In this document: positions 19,015 to 27,216 of the stretch, piece by piece
Numbering within the stretch: position 1 is the stretch's first letter
Layout: each line of letters begins with the position of its first letter
DNA from: Lautropia mirabilis
Lineage (GTDB): Bacteria > Pseudomonadota > Gammaproteobacteria > Burkholderiales > Burkholderiaceae_E
Assembly (NCBI RefSeq): GCF_900637555.1
Contig: NZ_LR134378.1
Location: 1,374,001 to 1,438,000, forward strand
Direction: 5' to 3'
DNA length: 64,000 nt
Notes under the pieces: model-generated
What the model saw: the letters and a program-made list of their open reading frames with translations, nothing else
The model's database searches: none
What the model was told of the DNA's origin: nothing
Position numbers and translations under genes: made by a program

Positions 19015-19097
19015 TTGCCTGAGCGCGGGGCTGGCAGAACCAGCAGAGATGCCCCGTTGGGAAGGGCGGAAGCAGGAAGGCTGCTGAAGGGAAAGCG

Positions 19098-19173
19098 GGG
19101 GCAGGAACGGCCACCGTCGCCGTTCCTGATGCCCCATGATGAAGCGGCACCCGGAGCGTGCTGCCCGGGTGCC
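19098..19173. terminator. Two hairpins between convergent permease and tex genes
   Basis: Hairpin one (19098-19135) pairs GGGGC-AGGAACGG with CCGTTCC-TGAT-GCCCC. Hairpin two pairs GGCACCCGG (19146-19154) with CCGGGTGCC (19165-19173), nine perfect pairs. No T-run is present on either strand, so this is a plausible but weak bidirectional termination zone. Confidence 0.4.
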
Positions 19174-19183
19174 CGAGGTGGCC

Positions 19184-21556
19184 TCAGCGCCCCTTGTTGC
19201 GGGCCGAGGCGAACGCCATGGCCAGTGCGCTCTGCGGCTGCTCGGCCTGCCGGCTGCTGCCGGGGCGGGCGCCATCACGACGCGGGCCGCGTGCATTGCC
19301 TCCGGCCGGGCGCGTACCGCCGGCCGGGCGGCCACCGGCACCCCGTTCGGCGCCGGGCTCATCCGACATGCGCATGGTGAGCGCCACACGCTGCCGGCGC
19401 ACGTCCACTTCCAGAACCTTCACCTTCACCACATCGCCGGTCTTCACGACCTCATGCGGATCCTTCACGAAGCGATCTGACAGCGCCGAGATGTGCACGA
19501 GGCCGTCCTGGTGCACACCGATGTCGACGAATGCGCCGAAGTTGGCCACGTTCGTCACCACGCCTTCCAGCGTCATGCCGGGGCGCAGGTCTTCCAGCTT
19601 GTCCACGCCTTCCTTGAAGGCCGCCGTGCGGAACTCGGGGCGGGGGTCGCGGCCCGGCTTTTCCAGCTCCTTCAGGATGTCCTGGATGGTGGGCAGGCCG
19701 AACTTCTCGTCGGTGTAGCGGGCCGGGTCCAGCCGGGAGATGACGCTGCGCTGGCCCACCACATCGCTGATACCGAGTTTCAGGTCATCCAGCATCTTCT
19801 GCACCACGGGATAGGCCTCGGGGTGGACGGCAGAAGCATCCAGCGGGTTGTCGCCGCCCTGGATGCGCAGGAAGCCCGCCGATTGCTGGAAGGCCTTGGC
19901 GCCCAGGCGCGTCACGTCCAGCAGTGCCTTGCGGTTGGGGAAGGGGCCGTTCTGGTCACGGTGACGGACGATGTTCTCGGCCAGCGACGGCCCCAGGCCC
20001 GCGATGCGGGTGAGCAGCGGCACGCTGGCCGTGTTCAGGTCCACGCCCACGCCGTTGACGCAATCCTCCACCACGCCGTCCAGCGCCTTGGCCAGGCGGG
20101 TCTGGCTCACGTCGTGCTGGTACTGGCCCACACCGATGGCCTTGGGCTCGATCTTCACCAGCTCGGCCAGCGGATCCTGCAGGCGACGGGCGATGGAGAC
20201 CGCACCCCGCAGGCTCACGTCCAGGGCCGGGAATTCCTGCGCTGCCAGCTCCGAGGCCGAATACACCGAGGCGCCGGCTTCGGAGACCACAGCCTTGGTC
20301 AGGTGCAGCTGTGGCTGGGCGCGCATCAGGTCGGCCACCAGCTTGTCGGTCTCGCGCGAGGCGGTGCCGTTGCCGATGGCCACCAGCTCTACCTTGTGGG
20401 TTGCGCACAGTCGGGCCAGCGTGGCCAGCGAACCGGTCCAGTCGTTGCGCGGCTGGTGCGGGTAGATGGTGGCCGTCTCCAGCAGCTTGCCGGTGTCGTC
20501 CACGACCGCCACCTTCACGCCAGTGCGCACGCCGGGGTCCAGACCCATCGTGACCCGCCGTCCGGCCGGTGCCGCCAGCAGCAGATCCTTCACGTTCAGA
20601 CCGAAGACGCGGATGGCTTCTTCCTCGGCTTTCTCGCGCAGGATGTTGATCAGTTCGCTTTCGATCTGCCAGCCCAGCTTGATCTGCCAGGTCCAGCGTA
20701 CCGTCTGCAGCAGCCACGGATCGGCCGGGCGCTTCTGGTCGGCAATGCCTACCCGGGCGGCAATGGTGCGCTCGCACCAGCCCGGGCCTTCCACACCATC
20801 CACCTCGTCGGGCAGTTTCAGCGTCAGCGTCAGCACTTCTTCGCGGCGTCCGCGCAGCAGTGCCAGTGCCCGGTGGGACGGAATCTCGGAAAGCGGTTCC
20901 TGGTAATCGAAATAATCGGCAAACTTGGCGCCGCTTTCCGATTTGTCGGCGGCCACCTTGGAAATGAGCACCGCCTTTTCCTGCAGGTACTCGCGCAGGC
21001 GGCCCACCAGGTCGGCATCTTCGGCAAAGCGCTCCATCAGGATCTGCCGCGCACCGTCCAGGGCTGCCTTGGCATCGGCCACGCCCGGATTGTCGCCATC
21101 GGGCGTGGTGAAGGCGGGTTTCAGATAGGCGGCTGCCTCGGTCTCGGGCACCAGCATGGGGTTGGCCAGCAGGGCGTCAGCCAGCGGTTCCAGTCCGGCT
21201 TCGCGGGCAATCTGCGCCTTGGTACGACGCTTGGGCTTGTAGGGGGCGTACAGATCCTCCAGTCGCTGCTTGCTGTCGGCCTCGTCGATGCGTGCGGCCA
21301 GCTCGGGCGTGAGCTTGCCCTGTTCGGTGATCGAGTCCAGGATGGCCTGGCGGCGGGCGTCCAGCTCGCGCAGATAGATCAGGCGTTCGGACAGGTGGCG
21401 CAGCTGCGTGTCGTCCAGGTTGCCGGTGACTTCCTTGCGGTAGCGGGCAATGAACGGCACGGTGGCCCCTTCGTCCAGCAGGGCGATGGTGGCCTGCACC
21501 TGCTGCGGCCTGATCGACAGTTCGGAGGCGAGACGTTGTTCCAGCGGTTGAGGCAT
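19184..21556 (-). CDS. tex: Tex transcription accessory protein
   Basis: This 790-residue protein matches Tex, an RNA/nucleic-acid-binding transcription factor conserved in bacteria. Domains in order are an N-terminal Tex helical domain ([28 protein letters not shown]), a YqgF-like RNase H fold ([17 protein letters not shown]) and helix-hairpin-helix modules ([21 protein letters not shown]). A C-terminal S1 domain follows ([32 protein letters not shown]). An Arg/Gly-rich tail of about 45 residues follows S1. The frame stays open 32 codons further upstream, but [14 protein letters not shown] at 21556 matches known Tex N-termini, so I chose it. No strong ribosome binding site is visible. Confidence 0.95.
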   Translation of the reverse strand: MPQPLEQRLASELSIRPQQVQATIALLDEGATVPFIARYRKEVTGNLDDTQLRHLSERLIYLRELDARRQAILDSITEQGKLTPELAARIDEADSKQRLEDLYAPYKPKRRTKAQIAREAGLEPLADALLANPMLVPETEAAAYLKPAFTTPDGDNPGVADAKAALDGARQILMERFAEDADLVGRLREYLQEKAVLISKVAADKSESGAKFADYFDYQEPLSEIPSHRALALLRGRREEVLTLTLKLPDEVDGVEGPGWCERTIAARVGIADQKRPADPWLLQTVRWTWQIKLGWQIESELINILREKAEEEAIRVFGLNVKDLLLAAPAGRRVTMGLDPGVRTGVKVAVVDDTGKLLETATIYPHQPRNDWTGSLATLARLCATHKVELVAIGNGTASRETDKLVADLMRAQPQLHLTKAVVSEAGASVYSASELAAQEFPALDVSLRGAVSIARRLQDPLAELVKIEPKAIGVGQYQHDVSQTRLAKALDGVVEDCVNGVGVDLNTASVPLLTRIAGLGPSLAENIVRHRDQNGPFPNRKALLDVTRLGAKAFQQSAGFLRIQGGDNPLDASAVHPEAYPVVQKMLDDLKLGISDVVGQRSVISRLDPARYTDEKFGLPTIQDILKELEKPGRDPRPEFRTAAFKEGVDKLEDLRPGMTLEGVVTNVANFGAFVDIGVHQDGLVHISALSDRFVKDPHEVVKTGDVVKVKVLEVDVRRQRVALTMRMSDEPGAERGAGGRPAGGTRPAGGNARGPRRDGARPGSSRQAEQPQSALAMAFASARNKGR

Positions 21557-21802
21557 GGGCTTGGGCAGATGGAACGGGAGGGTTGAGGCAGTGAGCGGCG
21601 ACGGGCAGGGAAGGTTGCATCGGACAGGCCCATGCAAACGCGGAGCCGGCACCGCATGTCATCGACGGCCGGGAGGCCTTTCATTCGGGCCGGGCGTCCA
21701 TGACGGTCAGGAAAAAGCCCCGTTGCAGCCTTTTCCTGAAGGGACGGCAGCATATCAGGGATGGGGTTGGTTGGCAGAATAACAACACGGCCGGACCTAT
21801 GC

Positions 21803-21808
21803 CATAAT
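21803..21808 (+). promoter_or_regulatory. Possible -10 element of the tRNA-Ile gene
   Basis: CATAAT lies ten bases before the mature tRNA 5' end in an otherwise GC-rich stretch. No well-spaced -35 box was found, so this is tentative. Confidence 0.3.
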
Positions 21809-21817
21809 CAGCCGCGT

Positions 21818-22183
21818 GGGCCGTTAGCTCAGTTGGTCAGAGCAGAGGACTTGGCGGGCATTTCCCTTCGTCCGGCGGCCGGGGTGCACATGGCATGCCG
21901 TGTGTCTTCCGGTTCCGTTCATGGGAAACGCCACATGGGTTGCCCGGAGTAGTGCATGCTGCTCCGAGGTAGAACTTCTCAAATTCGGCAGACGCTCTGG
22001 CGCCGTCCTCGGTGCCGTGCCAATGCCGAGCGAAGCTCCGGATTGTCGGAGAACGTGTAGAGACTCGACGGGAAGGCCGAAAGGCAAGACAGAGTCCAGA
22101 CCACGAACCGGAAACGGGCGGCGAAAGCCGAAGTGGTACGCATAATCCTTTGGTCGTTGGTTCGAGCCCAACACGGCCTACCA
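21818..22183 (+). tRNA. ileX: tRNA-Ile(CAU) interrupted by a group I intron
   Basis: Exon 1 is 21818-21851 and exon 2 is 22141-22183. Joined, they give a normal 77-nt cloverleaf. The acceptor stem is GGGCCGT/ACGGCCT, the D-arm is GCTC...GAGC, the anticodon stem is GAGGA/TCCTT with loop CTCATAA, the T-arm loop is TTCGAGC, the discriminator is A73 and CCA is encoded. The anticodon CAU could mean Met or Ile2. The C4-G69 and C5-G68 pairs and G29-C41 fit what is known of TilS (lysidine) recognition of tRNA-Ile2, and Azoarcus carries a group I intron in the same tRNA species. I therefore call tRNA-Ile reading AUA, with elongator tRNA-Met as the alternative. The tRNA cannot function until the intron is removed. 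Confidence 0.85.
21852..22140 (+). ncRNA. Group I self-splicing intron in tRNA anticodon loop
   Basis: This 289-nt intron has no ORF and ends in G (omega-G, 22140). The catalytic core can be folded by eye. P3 is CUUCUC (21975-21980) with GGGAAG (22070-22075). The J3/4-P4 block AAAUUCGGC leads into P4 (85-90 with 24-29 of the next hundred). P7 is GACUC (22062-22066) with GAGUC (22092-22096). P8 is a GAAA-capped hairpin (22076-22085). P9 is closed by CCAC/GUGG (22101/22133) and holds two GAAA tetraloop hairpins. The R-like GUGUAGAGACU and the J3/4 block closely match the Azoarcus tRNA-Ile intron (IC3 type). The P2 region is enlarged, with hairpins at 21879-21912 and 21946-21965. P1 is not clear. 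Confidence 0.9.
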
Positions 22184-22251
22184 CACTTTACTGTCGCGCC
22201 GCCTCGGTTCTCGGGGCGCATGCATCCGTGGCATTACCGCGCCATGGCGTA

Positions 22252-22272
22252 CCCGCCCATCGGCGGGCTTTT
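22252..22272 (+). terminator. Rho-independent terminator after tRNA-Ile
   Basis: CCCGCC (22252-22257) pairs with GGCGGG (22262-22267) around loop CATC and is followed by CTTTTC. The position 69 nt past the tRNA suits termination of the tRNA precursor. Confidence 0.7.
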
Positions 22273-22404
22273 CATTTGCTGCCCGCGGCGGTGCCGGATT
22301 TTTGTGCATCCGCCTGTCCTCTCGCGCCTTTTGCCGTCCCATCCTGCCCGGTTTCCACCTCCCCGTGCGTGGTCCGTCTCCGTGCAGGACGATTCCCCTG
22401 GAAA

Positions 22405-22422
22405 CCCTGAAATGTTTCAGGG
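22405..22422. repeat. Near-perfect palindrome CCCTGAAATGTTTCAGGG
   Basis: Two 8-bp arms (CCCTGAAA/TTTCAGGG) flank a 2-nt centre. The site is in the gap upstream of the H-NS-like gene. It has operator-like symmetry but no recognised consensus. Confidence 0.4.
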
Positions 22423-22706
22423 GCCCGTTCGGGAGATCCATGGCGTGGTCAGGGTCTTTGTCGGGAAATCACGGCAGTTCCCCGTGCGTCTCTGGCATAC
22501 TTCGTTTCGATATTTTGTCCACGCATTGCCGGATGCTGCGCTGATATCTCCCGAAACCATTTCCGGAAAGACACGATGATCATTCCCGATCGAGGGATTT
22601 CATCCATTTTTTCTGTTCCTGGTTCGCAAGCGGGCAAAAATCGCGTATTCTTCTTCGCTGGAACGCCACATTGGGCGTCCATACTTTTTCAGGAATATTC
22701 ACCACA

Positions 22707-23105
22707 ATGGCCTCACTGATCGACCTCAACCGGAAAATCGCCAAGCTCCAGAAGCAGGCAGATGCCATCAAGAATCGTGAAAGAAAGGGCATCATCGCCC
22801 AGATCCGACAGGCCATCGTCGATTATGAACTGACGCCGGACGACCTGTTCTCGGCCAATGGTGCGGTCATCCGCCGCGGCCGCCGGCCGGCCGGTGGACG
22901 GTTGGGCGCCGCCTCGGAAGAGGGCAGCGCCCGTCCCCGTCGCGGCCGTCCGGTGGGCTCCGTGTCCCGCAAGCCGGTGCCCATCCGCTACCGCGACGAC
23001 GAGGGCAATACCTGGACCGGCCGGGGCAAGCAGCCCAACTGGCTGCGCGCTCATGTCGAGGCTGGCCACGACATCGAGGAATTCCGCGTCAACGAAGAGT
23101 CCTGA
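22707..23105 (+). CDS. hns: H-NS family nucleoid-associated protein
   Basis: This is a 132-residue histone-like protein. The N-terminal half is a helical oligomerisation region (LIDLNRKIAKLQKQADAIK). A basic linker rich in Arg/Gly/Pro follows (RRGRRPAGGR, RPRRGRPVGS). The C-terminal DNA-binding motif TWTGRGKQPNWLR is characteristic of H-NS proteins of the betaproteobacterial BpH3/HvrA type. It should bind curved AT-rich DNA and silence acquired genes. ATG 22707 was chosen over the upstream in-frame TTG because the protein then begins exactly at the family N-terminus. An AGGA lies 12 bases upstream and a possible promoter -10 ends seven bases upstream. Confidence 0.9.
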   Translation: MASLIDLNRKIAKLQKQADAIKNRERKGIIAQIRQAIVDYELTPDDLFSANGAVIRRGRRPAGGRLGAASEEGSARPRRGRPVGSVSRKPVPIRYRDDEGNTWTGRGKQPNWLRAHVEAGHDIEEFRVNEES

Positions 23106-23180
23106 TGGACTCTGCCCGGCCGGAATGATCCGGGCCGGGCATGCGGGCAGGAACGACATATCGACGAGGATCATCTGCCC

Positions 23181-23852
23181 ATGATGACATTCGACATGAA
23201 GCGGGCATCACTGCAACGGTCGCGCCGCATGCTGGCAGCGACCATTCTGGGGGTGACGGCCCTGGTGGCCGGGTGCGCCAGCACCACGCCGGCCCAGATC
23301 ACCACCTTCAATCGTCAGGACGCCGGCGCCGACGCCTGGACCGGACGGCACTTCATCGTGCAGCCGCTGCCGGGGCAGGCCGAGAGCCTGGAATATGCCG
23401 ATTATTCCCTGCGGGTCCGTGAGGCCCTGCGCAGGCATGGGCTGGTCCCCGTGCCCGACCTGCACGCCGCTGAACTGGTCGTGCATTTCGAATACCGGAC
23501 CGACGGTGGCAGCGTCACCGGAAGCACCTCGTCCAGCAGCGTTTCGCTGGGCCTGGGGGGCGGTTATCGAACAGGATGGGGCCTGGGGCTGGGTATTCCC
23601 ATTGGCGGCACGTCCGAGAACATTCAGTACCGTCACCGCCTTCAGGTCCAGATCGACCGGGTGAGGTCAGCTTCAAGCGGACCGGCCCCGGGTGAGCCGA
23701 TTCCCGGCGAGCGTGTCTATGAGTCCACGCTGGTCACGCGCAGCGAGTCCGCGGCGGTTGCGCCGCAGATGCCTGCCATGATCGATGCGCTGTTTGCCGA
23801 TTTTCCCGGCGTCAACGGCAAGACCGTGACCGTCAACCTGCCGACCGAATGA
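23181..23852 (+). CDS. DUF4136-domain lipoprotein
   Basis: This is a 223-residue predicted lipoprotein. After a basic N-region, the lipobox LVAGC places the acylated Cys near residue 31. The mature part fits DUF4136: a strand-rich domain with WTGRHFIVQPLPGQ and LEYADYSLRVREALRRHGL, then a Gly/Ser-rich GSVTGSTSSSSVSLGLGGG stretch and IPIGGTSENIQYRHRLQVQIDR. Function is unknown for the family. Outer-membrane or inner-membrane periplasmic anchoring is likely. GAGGA ten bases upstream supports ATG 23181, although ATG 23184 is equivalent. It is separated from hns by 75 nt and could be co-transcribed. Confidence 0.8.
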   Translation: MMTFDMKRASLQRSRRMLAATILGVTALVAGCASTTPAQITTFNRQDAGADAWTGRHFIVQPLPGQAESLEYADYSLRVREALRRHGLVPVPDLHAAELVVHFEYRTDGGSVTGSTSSSSVSLGLGGGYRTGWGLGLGIPIGGTSENIQYRHRLQVQIDRVRSASSGPAPGEPIPGERVYESTLVTRSESAAVAPQMPAMIDALFADFPGVNGKTVTVNLPTE

Positions 23853-23854
23853 GC

Positions 23855-23891
23855 AAAAAAAAGCGGGTCACCCAGGGTAGGTTGACCCGCT
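23855..23891 (-). terminator. Strong rho-independent terminator facing the minus strand
   Basis: On the minus strand AGCGGGTCA (from 23891) pairs with TGACCCGCT (ending 23862), nine perfect pairs around a 12-nt loop, followed by eight T. On the plus strand the A-run precedes the hairpin and no T-run follows, so it serves minus-strand transcription. No minus-strand gene is evident upstream of it. Confidence 0.75.
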
Positions 23892-24410
23892 AATCCAAGC
23901 TCAGGAGAGAAAGAAATCCATGGGCACATTCTGCGCTGCGGCCCACTCGGGCGCAGCGCAGCAAGGATGTGCGGCTGATGGTTGCCGATGGGTGGTGAAC
24001 GGTGCGGCCAGGCCGCATCGGCTGACGCCATGCCCTGGCCCGTGTCCGGGCAGTCTTGCCTGTCTGATGTTTCTCCGTGCTCCCGCTGAGCCACGCATCC
24101 GGTTGGTGTAGTCATGGCCATCCGACGGCGTCCGGCATGACGACGGCCCGGAAGAGGACATTCAGGATCGGGAAGGGAACATCTGCCCCCGAACACGGCA
24201 TCGGAAAGGTGTGTTCGGTCCTGTCCGAGGTGGCGTGAGGCATGAATGCGACGCCGGGCCATTCGGTGCTGTCGTGTCTGTGTCCCGGCCTTGCCGCCAG
24301 TCTGGCGGGGTGGACCGGCAGCGGCATGCGTGCTTGGGACGGGGGCGAAGGGCCCGTAGGCTTGCCCCCGTTCCCAACTGCCGCCAGGTCCGCGCCTGCC
24401 CGATCCGATC
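23892..24410. other. Intergenic region without a convincing protein gene
   Basis: The region is 519 nt long. A 63-codon plus-strand frame at 23920 has an AGGAGAG upstream but a composition-driven sequence. Minus-strand frames are equally unconvincing. Read on the minus strand, a CU-rich stretch (about 23900-23918) lies just before the strong terminator, which suits a small RNA 3' end. Confidence 0.4.
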
Positions 24411-24608
24411 ATGCCAGAGGTCACGCACACGCCCGTCCTGCCCGACGAACCCGCCGCCATCGTCGGCTCCCAGTTCACGTTCGAGCAGATCTGCGCCTTT
24501 GGTCTGGCCATGGGGTGGGGGGACAGACCCCTATCGTTCGTCGTGAAGAACTGGATGGATTCGCGTCCGGCCTTCGCCATCGAGGACATCATCGGCCTGC
24601 CGCGCTGA
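24411..24608 (+). CDS. Small hypothetical protein
   Basis: This is a 65-residue frame that I do not recognise. It has a Pro-rich N-terminus and then a regular amphipathic/hydrophobic pattern (FTFEQICAFGLAMGWGDRPLSFVVKNW), ending DIIGLPR. No ribosome binding site is visible before ATG 24411. A hairpin follows the stop by nine bases, and fumC starts 122 nt downstream. The balanced residue make-up is more protein-like than the neighbouring shadow frames, but evidence that it is expressed is thin. Confidence 0.35.
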   Translation: MPEVTHTPVLPDEPAAIVGSQFTFEQICAFGLAMGWGDRPLSFVVKNWMDSRPAFAIEDIIGLPR

Positions 24609-24616
24609 CCTTCTGT

Positions 24617-24635
24617 AGGCCCCCTTGAGGGGCCT
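24617..24635 (+). terminator. Hairpin after the small ORF, possible terminator
   Basis: AGGCCCC (24617-24623) pairs with GGGGCCT (24629-24635) around CTTGA. The following GTTGG has few T, so termination may be partial. Confidence 0.35.
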
Positions 24636-24691
24636 GTTGGCTTCCCGACGGACTCCGGGAACTATCTCGGCAACGGAGGGCCGTAACACGC

Positions 24692-24697
24692 TATAGT
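24692..24697 (+). promoter_or_regulatory. Possible fumC -10 box
   Basis: TATAGT lies 34 bases before the fumC start, ahead of the GAGGAG site. The -35 region is poor. Confidence 0.3.
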
Positions 24698-24730
24698 TAC
24701 GGTTACTTCCAATAACCCGAGGAGATTCCC

Positions 24731-26119
24731 ATGACCGGATCCGTGCGCATGGAGCGCGACACCTTTGGCGAGATCGCCGTCCCTGCCGATCGCCTGTGGG
24801 GCGCGCAGACTCAGCGTTCGCTGCAGAACTTCAGGATTTCCACCGAGAAGCAGTCGCCTGAGCTGATCCGGGCGCTGGCCACCGTCAAGCGTGCGGCCGC
24901 CACGGTCAACGCCGGACTGGGGCAACTGGCAGCCGACAAGGCCAAGGCAATCGAGACGGCCGCCGACGAGGTGCTGGCCGGCAAGCATGATGGTGAATTC
25001 CCGCTGGCCGTCTGGCAGACCGGTTCGGGGACCCAGACCAACATGAACCTCAACGAGGTTCTGGCCAACCGCGGCAGCGAGCTGATGGGCGGCGAGCGCG
25101 GCGAATCGCGCAAGATCCACCCCAATGACGACGTTAACCGGGGCCAGTCCTCCAACGACGTGTTCCCCACGGCCATGAACGTGGCTGCAGCCGTGGCCAT
25201 CCACAAGAACCTCATCCCGTCGCTGAAGCAGCTGCGCGACACCCTCAAGGCCAAGTCCGAGGCCTTCAAGGACATCGTCAAGATCGGCCGTACCCACCTG
25301 CAGGACGCCACGCCGCTCACGCTGGGGCAGGAGTTCTCTGGCTACGTGGCCCAGCTGGACCATGGCCTGAAGCACCTGGAAGACGTGCTGCCGCACCTGC
25401 AGGAGCTGGCCCAGGGCGGTACGGCCGTGGGCACGGGCCTCAATGCCCACCCCGAGTTCGCCGTGAAGGTGGCAGCCGAGATTGCCCGCCTGACGGGCGT
25501 GCCTTTCAAGACCGCGCCCAGCAAGTTCGAGGCGCTGGCTGCTGCCGATGCACAGGTGGCGACCCACGGCGTGCTCAAGACCATCGCCGCCTCGCTCTTC
25601 AAGCTGGCCAACGACGTGCGCTGGCTGGCCAGCGGCCCGCGCTCGGGCCTGGGCGAGATCTCCATCCCCGAGAACGAGCCGGGCAGCTCGATCATGCCGG
25701 GCAAGGTCAACCCCACGCAGTGTGAAGCGTTGACCATGGCTTGTGCGCAGGTCTTCGGCAACGACGTGGCCGTCAACATTGGCGGCGCCAGCGGCAACTT
25801 CGAGCTGAACGTCTACCGGCCGATGATCGTGCACAACCTGCTGCAATCGGTCAGGCTGCTGGCTGACGGTGCCCGTAGTTTCAACGACAACTGCGCCGTC
25901 GGCATTGAGCCCAACCGTGCGCGCATCAACCAGCTGATGGAGCAGTCGCTGATGCTGGTGACGGCGTTGAACCCGCACATCGGCTATGACAAGGCCGCGC
26001 AGATTGCCAAGAAGGCGCACAAGGAAGGCACCACGCTGAAGGCGTCTGCCCTGGCGCTGGGCTTTGTGACCGAGGCACAGTTCGACGAATGGGTCCGGCC
26101 CGAGAAGATGGTGGGCTGA
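24731..26119 (+). CDS. fumC: Class II fumarate hydratase
   Basis: This is a 462-residue class II fumarase, catalysing fumarate to L-malate in the TCA cycle without an iron-sulfur cluster. Diagnostic blocks include [20 protein letters not shown] at the N-terminus, the substrate-binding [22 protein letters not shown], the catalytic-region [16 protein letters not shown], and the superfamily signature [11 protein letters not shown] at about residues 318-328. Length agrees with E. coli FumC (467). GAGGAG seven bases before ATG 24731 supports the start. A small lipoprotein gene follows by 27 nt and shares its terminator. Confidence 0.97.
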   Translation: MTGSVRMERDTFGEIAVPADRLWGAQTQRSLQNFRISTEKQSPELIRALATVKRAAATVNAGLGQLAADKAKAIETAADEVLAGKHDGEFPLAVWQTGSGTQTNMNLNEVLANRGSELMGGERGESRKIHPNDDVNRGQSSNDVFPTAMNVAAAVAIHKNLIPSLKQLRDTLKAKSEAFKDIVKIGRTHLQDATPLTLGQEFSGYVAQLDHGLKHLEDVLPHLQELAQGGTAVGTGLNAHPEFAVKVAAEIARLTGVPFKTAPSKFEALAAADAQVATHGVLKTIAASLFKLANDVRWLASGPRSGLGEISIPENEPGSSIMPGKVNPTQCEALTMACAQVFGNDVAVNIGGASGNFELNVYRPMIVHNLLQSVRLLADGARSFNDNCAVGIEPNRARINQLMEQSLMLVTALNPHIGYDKAAQIAKKAHKEGTTLKASALALGFVTEAQFDEWVRPEKMVG

Positions 26120-26146
26120 TTCTTTGCCATTCCCTGGAGGAAATCC

Positions 26147-26305
26147 ATGAAGAGCAACCTGCAACGCAAGGTCATGCGCCTGGGCGCCGTCCTGCTGGTG
26201 CTGGGCGCCCTGGGGGCCTGCTGCGGCCCGTGGGGGCCCGGACCTGGCCCTGGTGGCGGTGGACACGGTGGACCGGGCGGTCCGGGCCACCTACAGCAGC
26301 CCTGA
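26147..26305 (+). CDS. Gly/Pro-rich mini-lipoprotein
   Basis: This is a 52-residue predicted lipoprotein. A basic start (MKSNLQRKVMR) leads to a hydrophobic segment (LGAVLLVLGALGAC) with a lipobox LGAC and Cys25 as the acylation site. The mature part is only about 28 residues, CCGPWGPGPGPGGGG then HGGPGGPGH. An excellent GGAGG (26136-26140) lies six bases upstream, and a strong terminator follows by 56 nt, so it is probably a real gene. Its CGPWGPG start resembles the GPWGGYGPCGPH stretch after the Cys of the Spy/CpxP-like protein at 26638, suggesting a functional link. Function is unknown. Confidence 0.7.
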   Translation: MKSNLQRKVMRLGAVLLVLGALGACCGPWGPGPGPGGGGHGGPGGPGHLQQP

Positions 26306-26361
26306 TCGGCTGAAACGCCTGTTGGTCCCTCCATCCCGTCGGTCCTGATGCCGATGGGCGG

Positions 26362-26397
26362 CCGGAACGTTCCCTTCCAGGGGCGTTCCGGTTTTTT
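26362..26397 (+). terminator. Rho-independent terminator after fumC and mini-lipoprotein
   Basis: CCGGAACG (26362-26369) pairs with CGTTCCGG (26384-26391), with an inner CCC/GGG extension, followed by six T (26392-26397). Confidence 0.88.
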
Positions 26398-26406
26398 CTT
26401 GTTGAG

Positions 26407-26424
26407 GGGCGGTGTACCGGGGGC
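26407..26424 (+). repeat. 18-bp direct repeat, left copy
   Basis: GGGCGGTGTACCGGGGGC occurs here and, identically, at 30156-30173. The two copies bracket the Cpx-like gene module. This copy is ten bases after the terminator T-run. Confidence 0.6.
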
Positions 26425-26637
26425 AGCTAGGCGTCGAAACAAAACGAAAAGAAACGCCACTGCAACGAGATGATCGGTTCGGCGGGGTGCCCGAACATGT
26501 CTCCCATGTTCAGCGTGCCCGGGCACTTCCGCCCGCACGTGTTGAATGCCGGTTCTTCCGGGCATGACGGGATCCGGACAGGCGTGGCCGCCGATGAGAA
26601 GGCGCCATGGCCAGGCGGATCCCGCAGAGGTGACTTC

Positions 26638-27114
26638 ATGGGAATCAAACGAGTTCTGGTTGGCCTGACGGCCGTGGTGCTGGTGACTTCCGCCGTGGTG
26701 GCATGCGGTTTCCGGGGGACGGGCCCCTGGGGGGGATATGGCCCTTGTGGACCGCACTGGCGGGGAGAGGACCCCGCCCAGCGGCGCGCCTACGTGGTGG
26801 AACGGGTCAGTCAGGAGCTGTCCTTGAATGTGGGGCAGCGGGCCAAGCTGGAAGTGCTGGCTGACCAGCTGGATGAGCAGCGCCAGGCGCTCTGGAGTGA
26901 GGGGCACATGGCGGCAGACCTGCAGCAGGTGATTGCTGGCGAACGCTTCGACCGGGTCAAGGCCCAGAGCGTGGTCGACCAGAAGCTGCAGGCCGTGCAG
27001 CAGCACAGCCCGAAAGTGGTGGAGGCCATGGCGAGCTTCTATGACAGTCTGGATGCCGGGCAGCAGCGGGTCGTGCGCGAGAAGCTGAAAGAGCGTTTCG
27101 GCGACCGGAAATGA
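26638..27114 (+). CDS. Spy/CpxP-like envelope stress protein, predicted lipoprotein
   Basis: This is a 158-residue exported protein. ATG 26638 follows AGAGG by eight bases and gives a clean signal sequence (MGIKRVLVGLTAVVLVTSAVVAC) with lipobox VVAC. The longer upstream frame lacks such features. After a Gly/Pro/Trp-rich spacer, the helical domain carries an LTxxQ-like motif (LSLNVGQRAKLEVL), as in Spy, CpxP and the zinc-resistance protein ZraP. It is otherwise Gln/Glu/Lys-rich and helical. Spy/CpxP proteins are periplasmic chaperones, or inhibitors of CpxA. It lies upstream of a CpxR/CpxA-like pair, which fits a signal-feedback role. A lipid anchor would be a departure from soluble CpxP. Confidence 0.75.
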   Translation: MGIKRVLVGLTAVVLVTSAVVACGFRGTGPWGGYGPCGPHWRGEDPAQRRAYVVERVSQELSLNVGQRAKLEVLADQLDEQRQALWSEGHMAADLQQVIAGERFDRVKAQSVVDQKLQAVQQHSPKVVEAMASFYDSLDAGQQRVVREKLKERFGDRK

Positions 27115-27216
27115 AAACCCGGTGACGGGGCGCGCGGCATCGATCAACCCGTGTCAACGCATGACGGTGCCGCGCTGTCTTCCCGAGGTTTTTCGTCCCC
27201 AAGGGAGATTTCCATC

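Larger units (their letters stand above)
22184..22706. other. Intergenic region between tRNA-Ile and hns
   Basis: This 523-nt stretch holds the tRNA terminator, a near-palindrome at 22405-22422 and an AT-richer segment (about 22500-22700) ahead of the H-NS-like gene. That segment includes TTGGGC (22671), 17 bases, then AATATT (22694), a weak promoter candidate very close to the hns start. No convincing protein gene was seen. Confidence 0.5.

Noticed and set aside
21824-22221. Minus- and plus-strand ORFs across the tRNA locus, including one reading GRVGLEPTTKGL
   Set aside because: These are antisense or overlapping frames of the split tRNA and its intron. The GLEPTT peptide is a well-known artefact of translating the reverse of a tRNA T-arm.
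23920-24111. 63-codon plus-strand ORF with an AGGAGAG upstream
   Set aside because: The sequence is Ala/Cys/Pro/Arg-rich without a hydrophobic pattern. The AGGAGAG is equally explained as the reverse of the CU-rich minus-strand stretch.
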